From positions 1-64,000 of the forward strand of contig DATAFH010000111.1 in assembly GCA_036257565.1 (NCBI GenBank): a stretch of DNA of 64,000 nt, written 5' to 3'. The translations under genes were made by a program, and so were the position numbers. This document shows, in pieces, positions 15,796 to 23,016 of the stretch. Each line of letters opens with the position of its first letter. The stretch's first letter is position 1. Source of the DNA: DASSUW01 sp036257565. GTDB lineage: Bacteria; Actinomycetota; Thermoleophilia; Solirubrobacterales; Solirubrobacteraceae. The notes under the pieces were generated by a model. That model was given only the letters and a program-made list of their open reading frames with translations. It was not told the origin of the DNA and ran no database searches.

Positions 15796-16683
15796 GTGGC
15801 GGAGGCGATCGGGTTCATCGGACTGGGGATCATGGGGTCGCGGCAGGCGGCCAGCCTGCGTCGCGCCGGCTTCGAGCTGACCGTCTACAACCGCACCCGC
15901 GAGACCGCGGAGGCGTGGGCGGCCGAGCACGGCGGCCACGTCGCCGCCAGCCCGCGCGAGGTCGGCGAGCACAGCGACATCGTGATCACCATGGTCGTCG
16001 ACGGCGAGCAGGTGGAGGCGGTGCTGCTCGGCGAGGACGGCGCCGCGCAAGCGGCCCGCCCCGGCACGCTGTTCATCGACATGTCGACGATCGGGCCGGC
16101 CGCCGCCCGCCGCATCGGCTCAGAGGTCGTGGCCCGCGCGCACGCGTTCATCGACGCGCCGGTGACCGGCTCGGCGCCACGGGCCGAGGACGGGACGCTG
16201 ACGATCATGGCCGGCGGCAGCGACGAGGACATGGCGCGCGGGAGGCCCGTGCTCGAGGCGATGGGCGAGACGATCGTCCACGTCGGCCCGCTTGGTACCG
16301 GTCAGCAGGTCAAGGTGCTCTCCAACGCGGTCAGCGCGGCGAACTGCGCGACGCTCGCTCAGGCGCTCGTGGTCGGCCGGCGCGCCGGCGTCGACCTCGA
16401 GGCACTGCTCACCGTGATGGCCAACGGCTCGGCCAACTCGACGATGCTGCAGCTCAAGGGCAAGCCGATGCTCGCCCACGACTTCTCGCCGCTGTTCAAG
16501 CTCGACCACATGCTCAAGGACGTCCGCCTGTGCCTCGACGAGGCGCGGGAGGCCGGCGCGGCGTTCCCTGCCGCAGCGCTCGCGGGCGAGCTCTACGCGG
16601 CCGGCGCGGGGCGCGGACTGGGCGACCAGGACTTCGCCGCCGTGCTCGAGGTCGTCGAGGCGCTCAACGACGCCCACTTGTAA
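15796..16683 (+). CDS. 3-hydroxyisobutyrate dehydrogenase-family beta-hydroxyacid dehydrogenase
   Basis: This 295-aa NAD(P)-dependent enzyme has the dinucleotide motif GFIGLGIMGS at the N-terminus, substrate-binding DAPVTGS at 120-126, catalytic K173 in GQQVKVLSN and N177. A helical C-terminal domain with KDVRLCLDEA completes it. The family includes 3-hydroxyisobutyrate, tartronate semialdehyde (GarR) and 6-phosphogluconate-like dehydrogenases. Sequence alone does not fix the substrate. GTG is the start, 16 bp after the preceding stop. No GarK/GarL partners are adjacent. Confidence 0.88.
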   Translation: MAEAIGFIGLGIMGSRQAASLRRAGFELTVYNRTRETAEAWAAEHGGHVAASPREVGEHSDIVITMVVDGEQVEAVLLGEDGAAQAARPGTLFIDMSTIGPAAARRIGSEVVARAHAFIDAPVTGSAPRAEDGTLTIMAGGSDEDMARGRPVLEAMGETIVHVGPLGTGQQVKVLSNAVSAANCATLAQALVVGRRAGVDLEALLTVMANGSANSTMLQLKGKPMLAHDFSPLFKLDHMLKDVRLCLDEAREAGAAFPAAALAGELYAAGAGRGLGDQDFAAVLEVVEALNDAHL

Positions 16684-16719
16684 CAGGCCCTCGTCGTACG
16701 AAACACCGTGAATTTGCAG

Positions 16720-16755
16720 CGGAATTTGGCGATTCCGCGACTTTGTGCATACTAT
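16720..16755 (+). promoter_or_regulatory. Promoter with dyad over -35, upstream of DUF1802 gene
   Basis: A sigma-70-like pair, TTGGCG (16726-16731) and TACTAT (16750-16755), has an 18-bp spacer. The -35 is framed by a perfect 6-bp dyad, CGGAAT and ATTCCG (16720-16737), suggesting an operator. The region is distinctly AT-richer than the genes. Confidence 0.45.
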
Positions 16756-16797
16756 GTCGCTCGTTCACGTGGTTAGTGAGCGGAGCAATCAGGGCAG

Positions 16798-16832
16798 GGT
16801 GCGTGGGGTCGCTTTTTCAGCGGGTTCGCACC
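16798..16832 (+). other. Leader stem-loop upstream of DUF1802 gene
   Basis: In the roughly 105-nt leader after the promoter, an outer stem GGTGCG/CGCACC encloses an inner stem CGCT/AGCG with loop TTTTC. It may be a structured 5' UTR. The downstream ATG at 16864 has no evident ribosome-binding sequence, so translation could depend on this leader. Confidence 0.3.
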
Positions 16833-16863
16833 TCTCTAATACACCTTCTTCCCAACCATCCCT

Positions 16864-17496
16864 ATGCCGATCGCTTTCAAGGAATGGGCCGTCACCGTGC
16901 GTGCACTCGCGGAGGGCGAGCAGCTGGTGACGCTCCGCAAGGGCGGGATCCGCGAGCCGGACAAGCACTTCGCGCTCGAGCACGACCGCTTCTTCCTGTA
17001 CCCGACGTTCGATCACCAGCGTGGTGATCTCGTCCGCCAGTCGCACCAGCCGGAGCTCCGTCGGGCGCTCGAGGAGGGCGTCTGGGCGGAGGGTGAGCCG
17101 CCCGTGCACGCGGTAACCCGCGACGGCGGCATCTCGCAGCCCGATCGCGTGCGGATCCGCGCGTGGGCCGAGGTGGCCGCGGCGTGGACGGTGACGGACC
17201 GCCGCGTGGTGGACGCGCTGTCGCCGTTCTACGTGTGGACGCCGGACTACGCCGAGAAGCGACTCGCCTGGAAGCGGCGGCATCCGCTCCACGTGCTGCT
17301 GCTGCGGACCTTCAGGATCCCGCGCCCCGTGACGGTGCGCGTGCGCGACGACTACGGCGGATGCCGGTCGTGGCTGCAGATCACCCGCGAGCTGCCGTTC
17401 GAGGGAACCCCGGTGCTCTCCGACGAGGAGTTCGAGCGGGCCTCGGAGGAGATCGCGCACATCGCGCAGGGCGACGGCGCCCTCGCGTACGCCTGA
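16864..17496 (+). CDS. DUF1802-family protein
   Basis: This 210-aa protein shows the DUF1802 pattern: FKEWAVTVRALAEGEQLVTLRKGGIRE near the start, an aromatic block with FFLYPTFDHQ around residues 40-50, and later FRIPRPVTVRVRDDYGGCRSW. The function of DUF1802 is unknown; members are soluble and widespread in cyanobacteria and actinobacteria. The ATG matches the usual N-terminus although no Shine-Dalgarno sequence is visible. It is separated from the next gene by 19 bp and probably co-transcribed with it. Confidence 0.75.
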   Translation: MPIAFKEWAVTVRALAEGEQLVTLRKGGIREPDKHFALEHDRFFLYPTFDHQRGDLVRQSHQPELRRALEEGVWAEGEPPVHAVTRDGGISQPDRVRIRAWAEVAAAWTVTDRRVVDALSPFYVWTPDYAEKRLAWKRRHPLHVLLLRTFRIPRPVTVRVRDDYGGCRSWLQITRELPFEGTPVLSDEEFERASEEIAHIAQGDGALAYA

Positions 17497-17515
17497 CGCA
17501 TCGGCGCGTGCCACG

Positions 17516-18310
17516 ATGAGCCGGCGGGGCCCGACGCGCCCCGCCCGTGACATGTGGCTGGAGACTCCGAGCGAGACCTTCGTGGCGCGGCACGACGAGC
17601 GCGACGCGCCCGATGCGGGGCGCGTGCTCGCGCAGCTCGAGTACGCGCGCGGGCGGCTCGAGCGCCAGCTCGAGGTCGAGCTCGGCGCGCTGTCGGTGGT
17701 GCTCCACGGCTCGCCGGCGCAGCTCGACGCGGCGCAGCCCTGGCTGGCCGTCCAGCGCCGCCTGACCGCGCCCTCGGCGCGGCGCTACGTGGTCGGCTGG
17801 GCGGCCGAGCGTGAGCTGCACGTCCTCTCCCCCCGCCTGCTCGCCCAGCGCGCCTCGAACGTCGAGGGCTCGCTCGAACTGCTCATGCTCTCGCCCTCGG
17901 GGCTGCTCGCGCGGCGCGCGCTCGCCGCCCGCCACCCTGGCTTCCCGCCCCCGCTCGGGCCGCGGCGGCTGACCCGCTGGGTGCGCTCGGCGTGGTTCGT
18001 CGAGGGCGCCGCCCAGTGGCTCTCCGGCCAGACCAAGCACGTGCGCCCGGCCGTCGCGCGCCGGCTGCGCGAGGGCCCCGCACCGGCCTTCCCGCCCGCG
18101 CGCGCCGACGCGCTGCTGCTGGGCGGCACGGTGTTCGACCTCCTCGCCCGCGAGGAGGGCGACCGCGCCGCCGTGGCGATGGCGCGCGCGGCGCCCGACG
18201 AGGCGCTGGCCACGGCGTTCGGGCGCCGGAGGTCGCGGCATACCGAGGCGGCGTGGCGGTCCCACCTCGCGCGGCTGGCGGCGCCCGCGAACGTCAACGG
18301 CGCTGGGTAG
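17516..18310 (+). CDS. Peptidase-MA-like (gluzincin-type) protein lacking HEXXH
   Basis: The 264-aa protein has the layout of peptidase-MA proteins of actinobacteria: MWLETPSETFVARHDERDAP, a helix (VLAQLEYARGRLERQLEVEL), GWAAERELHVLSPRLL, then WFVEGAAQWLSGQTKHVRP and LLGGTVFDLLA. In active gluzincins an HEXXH motif falls between the LSPR region and the EGxAQWLSG motif. Here that stretch reads LLMLSPSGLLARRALAARHP, with no HEXXH. I infer an inactive or repurposed member. The start at 17516 is followed by an internal ATG before WLETPSE, an equally good start. Confidence 0.6.
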   Translation: MSRRGPTRPARDMWLETPSETFVARHDERDAPDAGRVLAQLEYARGRLERQLEVELGALSVVLHGSPAQLDAAQPWLAVQRRLTAPSARRYVVGWAAERELHVLSPRLLAQRASNVEGSLELLMLSPSGLLARRALAARHPGFPPPLGPRRLTRWVRSAWFVEGAAQWLSGQTKHVRPAVARRLREGPAPAFPPARADALLLGGTVFDLLAREEGDRAAVAMARAAPDEALATAFGRRRSRHTEAAWRSHLARLAAPANVNGAG

Positions 18311-18335
18311 GAAAGTAAGGGAGCCGGCCGTGCCC

Positions 18336-18454
18336 AGGCAGCATTTCGTCGACTTCGTCATGGCGTCGTCCGTGAGGTCGACGAAATGCTGGCTATAGGG
18401 GACTAACGTCGACGTCGCGCGCCGGAACGTCGCGAGGTCGACGAAATGCTGCCT
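18336..18454. repeat. Dispersed palindromic element, copy 1 (119 bp)
   Basis: Perfect 18-bp terminal inverted repeats, AGGCAGCATTTCGTCGAC at 18336-18353 and its complement at 18437-18454, flank a core. The core holds another inverted half-site (GGTCGACGAAATGC around 18377-18389) and a TATAGGGG...CTAACGTCGAC block. It fills most of the 195-bp gap between two convergent genes. A second copy at 36812-36928 is about 80% identical over its full length in opposite orientation. Confidence 0.85.
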
Positions 18455-18505
18455 CGCTGCGTTGACGGCTCGCCGCCTCCCCACCTAGCCGCCGTCGACG
18501 CTCGC

Positions 18506-19075
18506 CTAGAACACGGCAGCGAACACGCCCGCGGCGATCACCGCCGCGATCCCGACCGCGAGCGCGACGGCCAGCGCCTTCACCCAGGCGGGCGTACCCT
18601 CCCCGGCCGACACCGGCGCCGGGGCCGGCTCCGGGACGCCGAGCGCCTCGCGCGCTCGCTCGGCCCCCGAGGCCGGGACGAGGATGTCGCGCGGACCGCT
18701 GGCCAGGAAGTCCGGCACGTCGAAGCCACCCGAGCGCCGGATCAGCGACGGGACGCCCTCTTCGAGCAGCAGCCCCTCGATCATCTCGGCCTCCGCCTGG
18801 TGGCGAGCGGTCGCCACGCGCACGAGCGGCCCCTCCGCGTACTGGGGGCGCATCTTGCGCGCGCGCTCACCCGCGGCGCTCAGCGGGCGGTCGGCGGCGC
18901 CGCTGCCGGGCGCGTGAACGAGCGGGACGCCGCACTCGCGGCAGAAACGGTCGTCGCCCGCGTGGGCGGCACCGCAGGCCGGACACTCCAGCGGCGCGTC
19001 AGGTGTCGACCGGCGCCCCGTCCTCCACCTCGAGTGCGGCCTCGCTGGCCGCGCCGTCGACGATCCGCCACGCAC
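18506..19075 (-). CDS. Zinc-ribbon / DUF2007-like signal-transducing protein with TM tail
   Basis: The product has a zinc ribbon near its start (CPACGAAHAGDDRFCRECG), then a DUF2007-type ferredoxin-like module (LVRVATARHQAEAEMIEGLLLEEGVPSLI, later DILVPASGAERAREAL). A C-terminal transmembrane helix follows (WVKALAVALAVGIAAVIAAG). DUF2007 is a putative PII-like signalling domain. The start is uncertain: the only ATG (19075) overlaps the upstream JAMM gene by 77 nt in another frame and adds an Arg-rich leader. A CTG at 18991 just before the zinc ribbon is the alternative. The end is convergent on repeat copy 1. Confidence 0.72.
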   Translation of the reverse strand: MRGGSSTARPARPHSRWRTGRRSTPDAPLECPACGAAHAGDDRFCRECGVPLVHAPGSGAADRPLSAAGERARKMRPQYAEGPLVRVATARHQAEAEMIEGLLLEEGVPSLIRRSGGFDVPDFLASGPRDILVPASGAERAREALGVPEPAPAPVSAGEGTPAWVKALAVALAVGIAAVIAAGVFAAVF

Positions 19076-19415
19076 GCACCTCGGGCTCGTCGTGCTCGAG
19101 TCCCACGATCACGTACAGCGGCTCGGGCCACCACTTGGCGAGGTTCACGTCGGTCTGCGACGGCTCGGGGGCAGAGCGGGTGTGCGAGTGGTAGATCGCC
19201 CCCAGCTCGTCGCCCGCGTCGTCGATCGCGTTGAGCACCAGCAGCTGCTCCTTGGGGTCGAGCTCGTAGCGCAGCGGGCTCGCGTGGATGTTGCGGGTGC
19301 GGTGCACGGCGGTCGCCCGCCCGTCACGGGCGGCGATCATCCCGCAGCACTCGTTCGGCGCATCCTCGCGGGCGTGGGCGACGATCTCGTCGAGCAGCTG
19401 GGACGAGATCCGCAA
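18999..19415 (-). CDS. JAMM/MPN+ metalloprotease (Mec-like)
   Basis: This 138-aa single-domain MPN+ protein has the full zinc motif: E22 (NECCG), then H76-S-H78 and D89 in YHSHTRSAPEPSQTD, the HxH-x10-D signature. In Mycobacterium tuberculosis the homologous Mec+ removes cysteine from the CysO carrier made by CysM. Here a CysM-type synthase lies 1.2 kb upstream on the same strand, supporting that role. No ThiS/MoaD-like CysO gene is found between them, so the carrier must lie elsewhere or the substrate differs. Confidence 0.85.
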   Translation of the reverse strand: MRISSQLLDEIVAHAREDAPNECCGMIAARDGRATAVHRTRNIHASPLRYELDPKEQLLVLNAIDDAGDELGAIYHSHTRSAPEPSQTDVNLAKWWPEPLYVIVGLEHDEPEVRAWRIVDGAASEAALEVEDGAPVDT

Positions 19416-19451
19416 CTAGTGGATCCGTTCGGAAATTTCGGACGGGTCCAC

Positions 19452-19655
19452 TTACTCGACGGTCTTGGCCGGCTGGCGCAGCGGCTTGACCTCGTCCTCG
19501 TCCTCGTCGCGCGACACGCCGCTGAGCGAGTCCTTGAACTCGCGCATCCCGCGGCCGACGGACCGACCCACTTCCGGCAGCCGCTTGGGGCCGAGCACGA
19601 GCAGGGCGATGACCAGGACGATGATGAGCTCAGTCGGGCCGACGCTGACTGGCAT
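19452..19655 (-). CDS. tatA: TatA/Hcf106-type twin-arginine translocase subunit
   Basis: This 67-aa protein has a short extracytoplasmic start, one hydrophobic helix (GPTELIIVLVIALLVLGPKR) with the conserved F/GPKRLPE hinge, and an amphipathic helix (VGRSVGRGMREFKDSL). A charged tail follows, as in TatA. It forms the pore of the Tat system for folded proteins. No tatC is in the window. The two genes upstream on the same strand encode RR-signal proteins, which may be its substrates. Confidence 0.88.
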   Translation of the reverse strand: MPVSVGPTELIIVLVIALLVLGPKRLPEVGRSVGRGMREFKDSLSGVSRDEDEDEVKPLRQPAKTVE

Positions 19656-19675
19656 GGTGTGCTTCCTCTCCAGAG

Positions 19676-20131
19676 TCAGTGTGTCCTGACGGAGAGTAGC
19701 CGGTGCTGGCTGTGGGAGGCGAGAATCGTCCCGGCGGTGCGCAGGATGCTGGTCTCCCGGAGCTCGAGGAGCGCCGCCCGGTACTCCGCGATCAGCGAGC
19801 TCTCGAGCGCCGCGGCGGCCCGGGCACGCGCGCCGGGTGCCGCGACGGCGAGCCGGCGGGCCGGGCCGTCGAGCTCCTCGGCCGAGGTCGGCCCGGGCGG
19901 CGCCTGGCGCCCGAGCGCGTCGAGCTGCGTCCGCAGCGCCCTGGCGTGATCGCGGTCGTCGGGGCCGGCGCCGGCGCCGCCATAGGCGAACGCCGCCGCC
20001 TCCTCGAGCGCGATCAGCCGGAGCAGGAGCTCGGCGTCGTCGGGCGCCGCGGCGGCGGCCGAGGACGGCCGGACGACGAGGGCAGCGGCCGCCGCGCCGA
20101 CGAGCTCCCGGCGCCGCAGCAGGGGGGTCAT
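19676..20131 (-). CDS. RR-signal ferritin-like (DUF4439-type) secreted protein
   Basis: This 151-aa protein begins MTPLLRRRELVGAAAAALVV, a twin-arginine-style signal. The mature part is helical and Ala-rich, with ELLLRLIALEEAAAFAYGGAG, DHARALRTQLDALG and LESSLIAEYRAALLEL, the helix/Glu/His pattern of ferritin-like DUF4439 proteins. Metal ligands are only partly recognisable (E in LEEAAAFAY, H in DHAR, E in IAEYRAAL). The ATG overlaps the stop of the upstream lipoprotein (ATGA). With TatA just downstream, export of a folded, possibly metal-loaded protein is a reasonable inference. Confidence 0.65.
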   Translation of the reverse strand: MTPLLRRRELVGAAAAALVVRPSSAAAAAPDDAELLLRLIALEEAAAFAYGGAGAGPDDRDHARALRTQLDALGRQAPPGPTSAEELDGPARRLAVAAPGARARAAAALESSLIAEYRAALLELRETSILRTAGTILASHSQHRLLSVRTH

Positions 20132-20571
20132 GACGGCGTCCCCGGAAACGGCTCCGCCTCGCCGGTGAGGGCCGCGAGGTCGGCCGCCGCGCCGACGATC
20201 ACGTCGCCCGCCAGCGCCCGCAGGTCGCCGCCCACCTGCGGCAGCGACTCGACGTGGGCGACGAGCGCCGCGCGCGCCGCCGCTGCGGCATCGCCGCCCG
20301 CGGCGCCGGCCGGCGCGTCGTGCGGCCGCCCTCCCTCCTCCGACACGGCCGACGCCAGCCGCCGCGCCCGTTCCCGCGCGCGCGCCGCGATCCGAGCCGG
20401 CGCCGCCGCGCCGAGCGCCCGCTCGGCGGCCAGCGAGCGGAGAAGCACGTCGGCCGCGCTCGGCGCGGCCGGCACGTCGTCCTCGCCGCACCCGCCCAGC
20501 GCCGCCGCGCCGCCCGCGACGAGCAGGGCTCTCCTTGTCGACCCGCCACGGAGAGCGGGCCATGCCGTCAT
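20128..20571 (-). CDS. Tat-type lipoprotein, ferritin-like companion
   Basis: This 147-aa protein has a signal reading STRRALLVAGGAAALGGCGEDD: twin arginine, hydrophobic stretch and a lipobox (LGGC), so a Tat-exported lipoprotein. The mature domain is helical (AAERALGAAAPARIAARARERARRL, then LVAHVESLPQVGGDLRALA), similar in size to the downstream ferritin-like protein but lacking clear metal ligands. I chose ATG 20571 over GTG 20607 because it puts the RR motif at the usual distance. The gene lies 29 bp after cysM on the same strand. Confidence 0.6.
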   Translation of the reverse strand: MTAWPALRGGSTRRALLVAGGAAALGGCGEDDVPAAPSAADVLLRSLAAERALGAAAPARIAARARERARRLASAVSEEGGRPHDAPAGAAGGDAAAAARAALVAHVESLPQVGGDLRALAGDVIVGAAADLAALTGEAEPFPGTPS

Positions 20572-20600
20572 AGGGCCGGCCGGACGAAGGCCCGGGCGAA

Positions 20601-21569
20601 CTACCACCAGACGGTCGAGTCCAGGTTCTCGATCTGGTCGACCGGCAGCGTGTAGACGCCGGACGAGAGGTACTTCCAGCCGTCGTCGCAGACGATGAAC
20701 ACCACGTTGCCCTCGTCCATCTCGTTCGCGATGCGCACGGCGATCGAGGCGATCGCGCCGGACGAGACGCCCGCGAAGATGCCCTCCTCGTCCAGCAGCT
20801 TCCGTGTCCAGACGATGGCGTCGCGGTTGGTGACGAAGATCTTCCGGTCGAGCAGCGAGAGGTCGACGATCGGCGGGATGAAGCCGTCGTCGAGCGAGCG
20901 CAGGCCCTGCACCGGCTCGCCCTGCATCGGCTCGGCGGCGACGATCTTCACGCTGTCGCCGAGCTCCTCGCGCAGCCGCCGGCCGGTGCCCATCAGCGTG
21001 CCGCCCGTGCCGAGCCCGGCCACGAACGCCCCGATCTCGTCGAGCTCGTCGAGGATCTCCTTCGCCGTGCCCTCGTAGTGCGCGCGCGGGTTCGCCTGGT
21101 TGCCGTACTGGTAGGGCATGTAGTACGAGGCGTCCGCGGCGGCCGTCTCGAGCGCCAGCTCGACCGCGCCGTTCGAGCCCTTGGAGCCCTCCGAGTACAC
21201 GATCTCGGCGCCGTACATCTTCAACAGCTGGGTGCGCTCGGGCGTGACGTTGTCCGGCATCACGACCTTGAGCGGGTAGCCCTTGCGCGAGCAGATCATC
21301 GCGAGCGAGATGCCGGTGTTCCCGGACGTCGGCTCGAGGATCGTCTGGCCCGGCCGAATCGCCCCCTGCTCCTCGGCGGTCTCGATCATCGAGCGCGCCA
21401 CGCGGTCCTTGATCGAGCCCGTCGGATTATGGGACTCGAGCTTGGCCCAGATCCGCACGCCGGGGCGCGGCGAGAGCCGCTTGAGCTCGACGAGCGGCGT
21501 GTTGCCGATCGCCTGCACGATGTCCCCGTACCGGCCGCCACACGGCCGATTCCGCAGTTGCTGCGCCAT
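20601..21569 (-). CDS. cysM: Cysteine synthase, CysM type
   Basis: This 322-aa PLP enzyme of the cysteine synthase family has PLP lysine K54 in NPTGSIKDR, the substrate loop EPTSGNTGISLA and GLGTGGTLMGTG for phosphate. The ending, VCDDGWKYLSSGVY, and LRSLDDGF resemble mycobacterial CysM (DAGWKYLSTG; LRNMDEGF), which uses O-phosphoserine and thiocarboxylated CysO, not O-acetylserine. This is family-level inference. A JAMM protease of the Mec type downstream supports it. The N-terminus is about ten residues longer than the mycobacterial one. Confidence 0.88.
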   Translation of the reverse strand: MAQQLRNRPCGGRYGDIVQAIGNTPLVELKRLSPRPGVRIWAKLESHNPTGSIKDRVARSMIETAEEQGAIRPGQTILEPTSGNTGISLAMICSRKGYPLKVVMPDNVTPERTQLLKMYGAEIVYSEGSKGSNGAVELALETAAADASYYMPYQYGNQANPRAHYEGTAKEILDELDEIGAFVAGLGTGGTLMGTGRRLREELGDSVKIVAAEPMQGEPVQGLRSLDDGFIPPIVDLSLLDRKIFVTNRDAIVWTRKLLDEEGIFAGVSSGAIASIAVRIANEMDEGNVVFIVCDDGWKYLSSGVYTLPVDQIENLDSTVWW

Positions 21570-21585
21570 GCTTCACAAAGTGTAG

Positions 21586-23016
21586 TCAGACGGACGCGCG
21601 GCGCAGCGCCGGGTACAGCGCCCGGTAGCGCTCACGCAGCTCGCGATAGGGCTCGACCCATTCGGGGACGGGCTGGACCGCCTCGCGCGGGCGCACGCAC
21701 GCGTCGACCGCCTCCTGCACGTCGGCGAACACGCCGCCCGCGACGCCGCCCAGCAGCGCGGCGCCGTAGGCCGCGCCCTCCTCTACGGCGAGCCGCTCCA
21801 GCGGCAGCTCGAGCATCGAGGCGATGATCCGCAGCCACAGCTCGCTGCGCGCGCCGCCGCCCGATGCCCGCCCCGCCTCGGGCCGAGCGCCGAGCTCCAC
21901 GACGAGGTCGAGCGAGTCCCGCAGCCCGCAGGCCACGCCCTCGAGCACACCGCGCACGAGCGCGCCGCGGTCGTGGCGCAGCGAGAGCCCGGTGAACGCG
22001 CCGCGCGCGTGCGGGTCGGCGTGCGGGGTGCGCTCGCCGACCAGGTAGGGCAGGAACGTCAGGCCCTCCGCTCCCGGTTCCCACGGCTCGGCCTCGGCCA
22101 CCAGCGCGCCGTAGTCGCCGCCCGGCGCCACCGCGTTCCGCAGCCAGGCCAGCGAGCCCGCGGCCGACAGCATCACGCCCATCGCGTGCCACGCGCCGGG
22201 AACCGCGTGGCAGAACGCATGCACGCGCGCCTGCGGGTCGTGCGCGTACGCGTCCAGCGCGGTGAACACGACGCCTGAGGTGCCGAGCGCGACCGACACC
22301 GGACCCGGTCGCACGACCCCCACGCCGACCGCGCCCGCCGCCTGGTCGCCCGCGCCCGCCGGCACCGGCACGCCGTCGGGCGTCGTCCCCGACACCTCGG
22401 GCGACTCGAGCGCGCGCGGGAGCCAGGCGGGGTCGAGCTCGAGCGCGGCCACCACCTCGTCACTCCACCGACGCCGCGCGACGTCGAACAGCAGCGTCCC
22501 GGAGGCGTCCGCCACATCGATCGCGCGCTCGCCGCACAGCCGCAGCCGCACGTAGTCCTTCGGCAGGAGAATGTGGGCGATCCGCGCGTACGACTCGGGC
22601 TCGTGACGGCGCAGCCACAGCAGCTTGGGCGCCGTGAACCCGGTCAGCGCGCGGTTCCCGGTCAGCTCCACGAGCCGCTCGAAGCCGACCCGCTCCTCGA
22701 TCTCCGCGCACTCGGCCGCGGTCCGCTGGTCGTTCCAGAGGATCGCCGGCCGGATGACGTGCTCGGCGGCGTCGAGCGCGACCAGGCCATGCATCTGGCC
22801 GCTCAACCCGATGCCCGCCACATCGCTCACGCCGAGCCCGGCGAGCGCCTCCTCCGTGGCCCGCCACCAGTCCTCCGGGTCCTGCTCGGCCCAGCCGGGC
22901 CGGGGCGTCGAGAGCGGGTAGCCGACCTCGCAGCGCGCGAGCAGCTCGCCGTTGGGCGAGACGGCGAGCGCCTTGACCGCCGACGTGCCGACGTCCAGCC
23001 CGACGAGCGCCGTCAC
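21586..23016 (-). CDS. xylB: Xylulokinase (FGGY carbohydrate kinase)
   Basis: This 476-aa protein starts LVGLDVGTSAVKALAV, the phosphate-1 ATPase loop of FGGY kinases. It has GIGLSGQMHGLVALD, the xylulokinase substrate motif, then ILWNDQRT and GAGDQAAGAVGVG with the catalytic aspartate. PYLVGERTPHADPHARGAF and GGGARSELW are also xylulokinase-like. It would phosphorylate D-xylulose or a related ketose. The GTG start overlaps the stop of the ROK repressor upstream (GTGA), indicating control by that regulator. Confidence 0.9.
   Translation of the reverse strand: MTALVGLDVGTSAVKALAVSPNGELLARCEVGYPLSTPRPGWAEQDPEDWWRATEEALAGLGVSDVAGIGLSGQMHGLVALDAAEHVIRPAILWNDQRTAAECAEIEERVGFERLVELTGNRALTGFTAPKLLWLRRHEPESYARIAHILLPKDYVRLRLCGERAIDVADASGTLLFDVARRRWSDEVVAALELDPAWLPRALESPEVSGTTPDGVPVPAGAGDQAAGAVGVGVVRPGPVSVALGTSGVVFTALDAYAHDPQARVHAFCHAVPGAWHAMGVMLSAAGSLAWLRNAVAPGGDYGALVAEAEPWEPGAEGLTFLPYLVGERTPHADPHARGAFTGLSLRHDRGALVRGVLEGVACGLRDSLDLVVELGARPEAGRASGGGARSELWLRIIASMLELPLERLAVEEGAAYGAALLGGVAGGVFADVQEAVDACVRPREAVQPVPEWVEPYRELRERYRALYPALRRASV

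Noticed and set aside
18336..18454. Site-specific recombination site (dif/att)
   Set aside because: The element is larger than a dif site, has three half-sites and occurs twice with no integrase nearby. A dispersed palindromic repeat explains it better.
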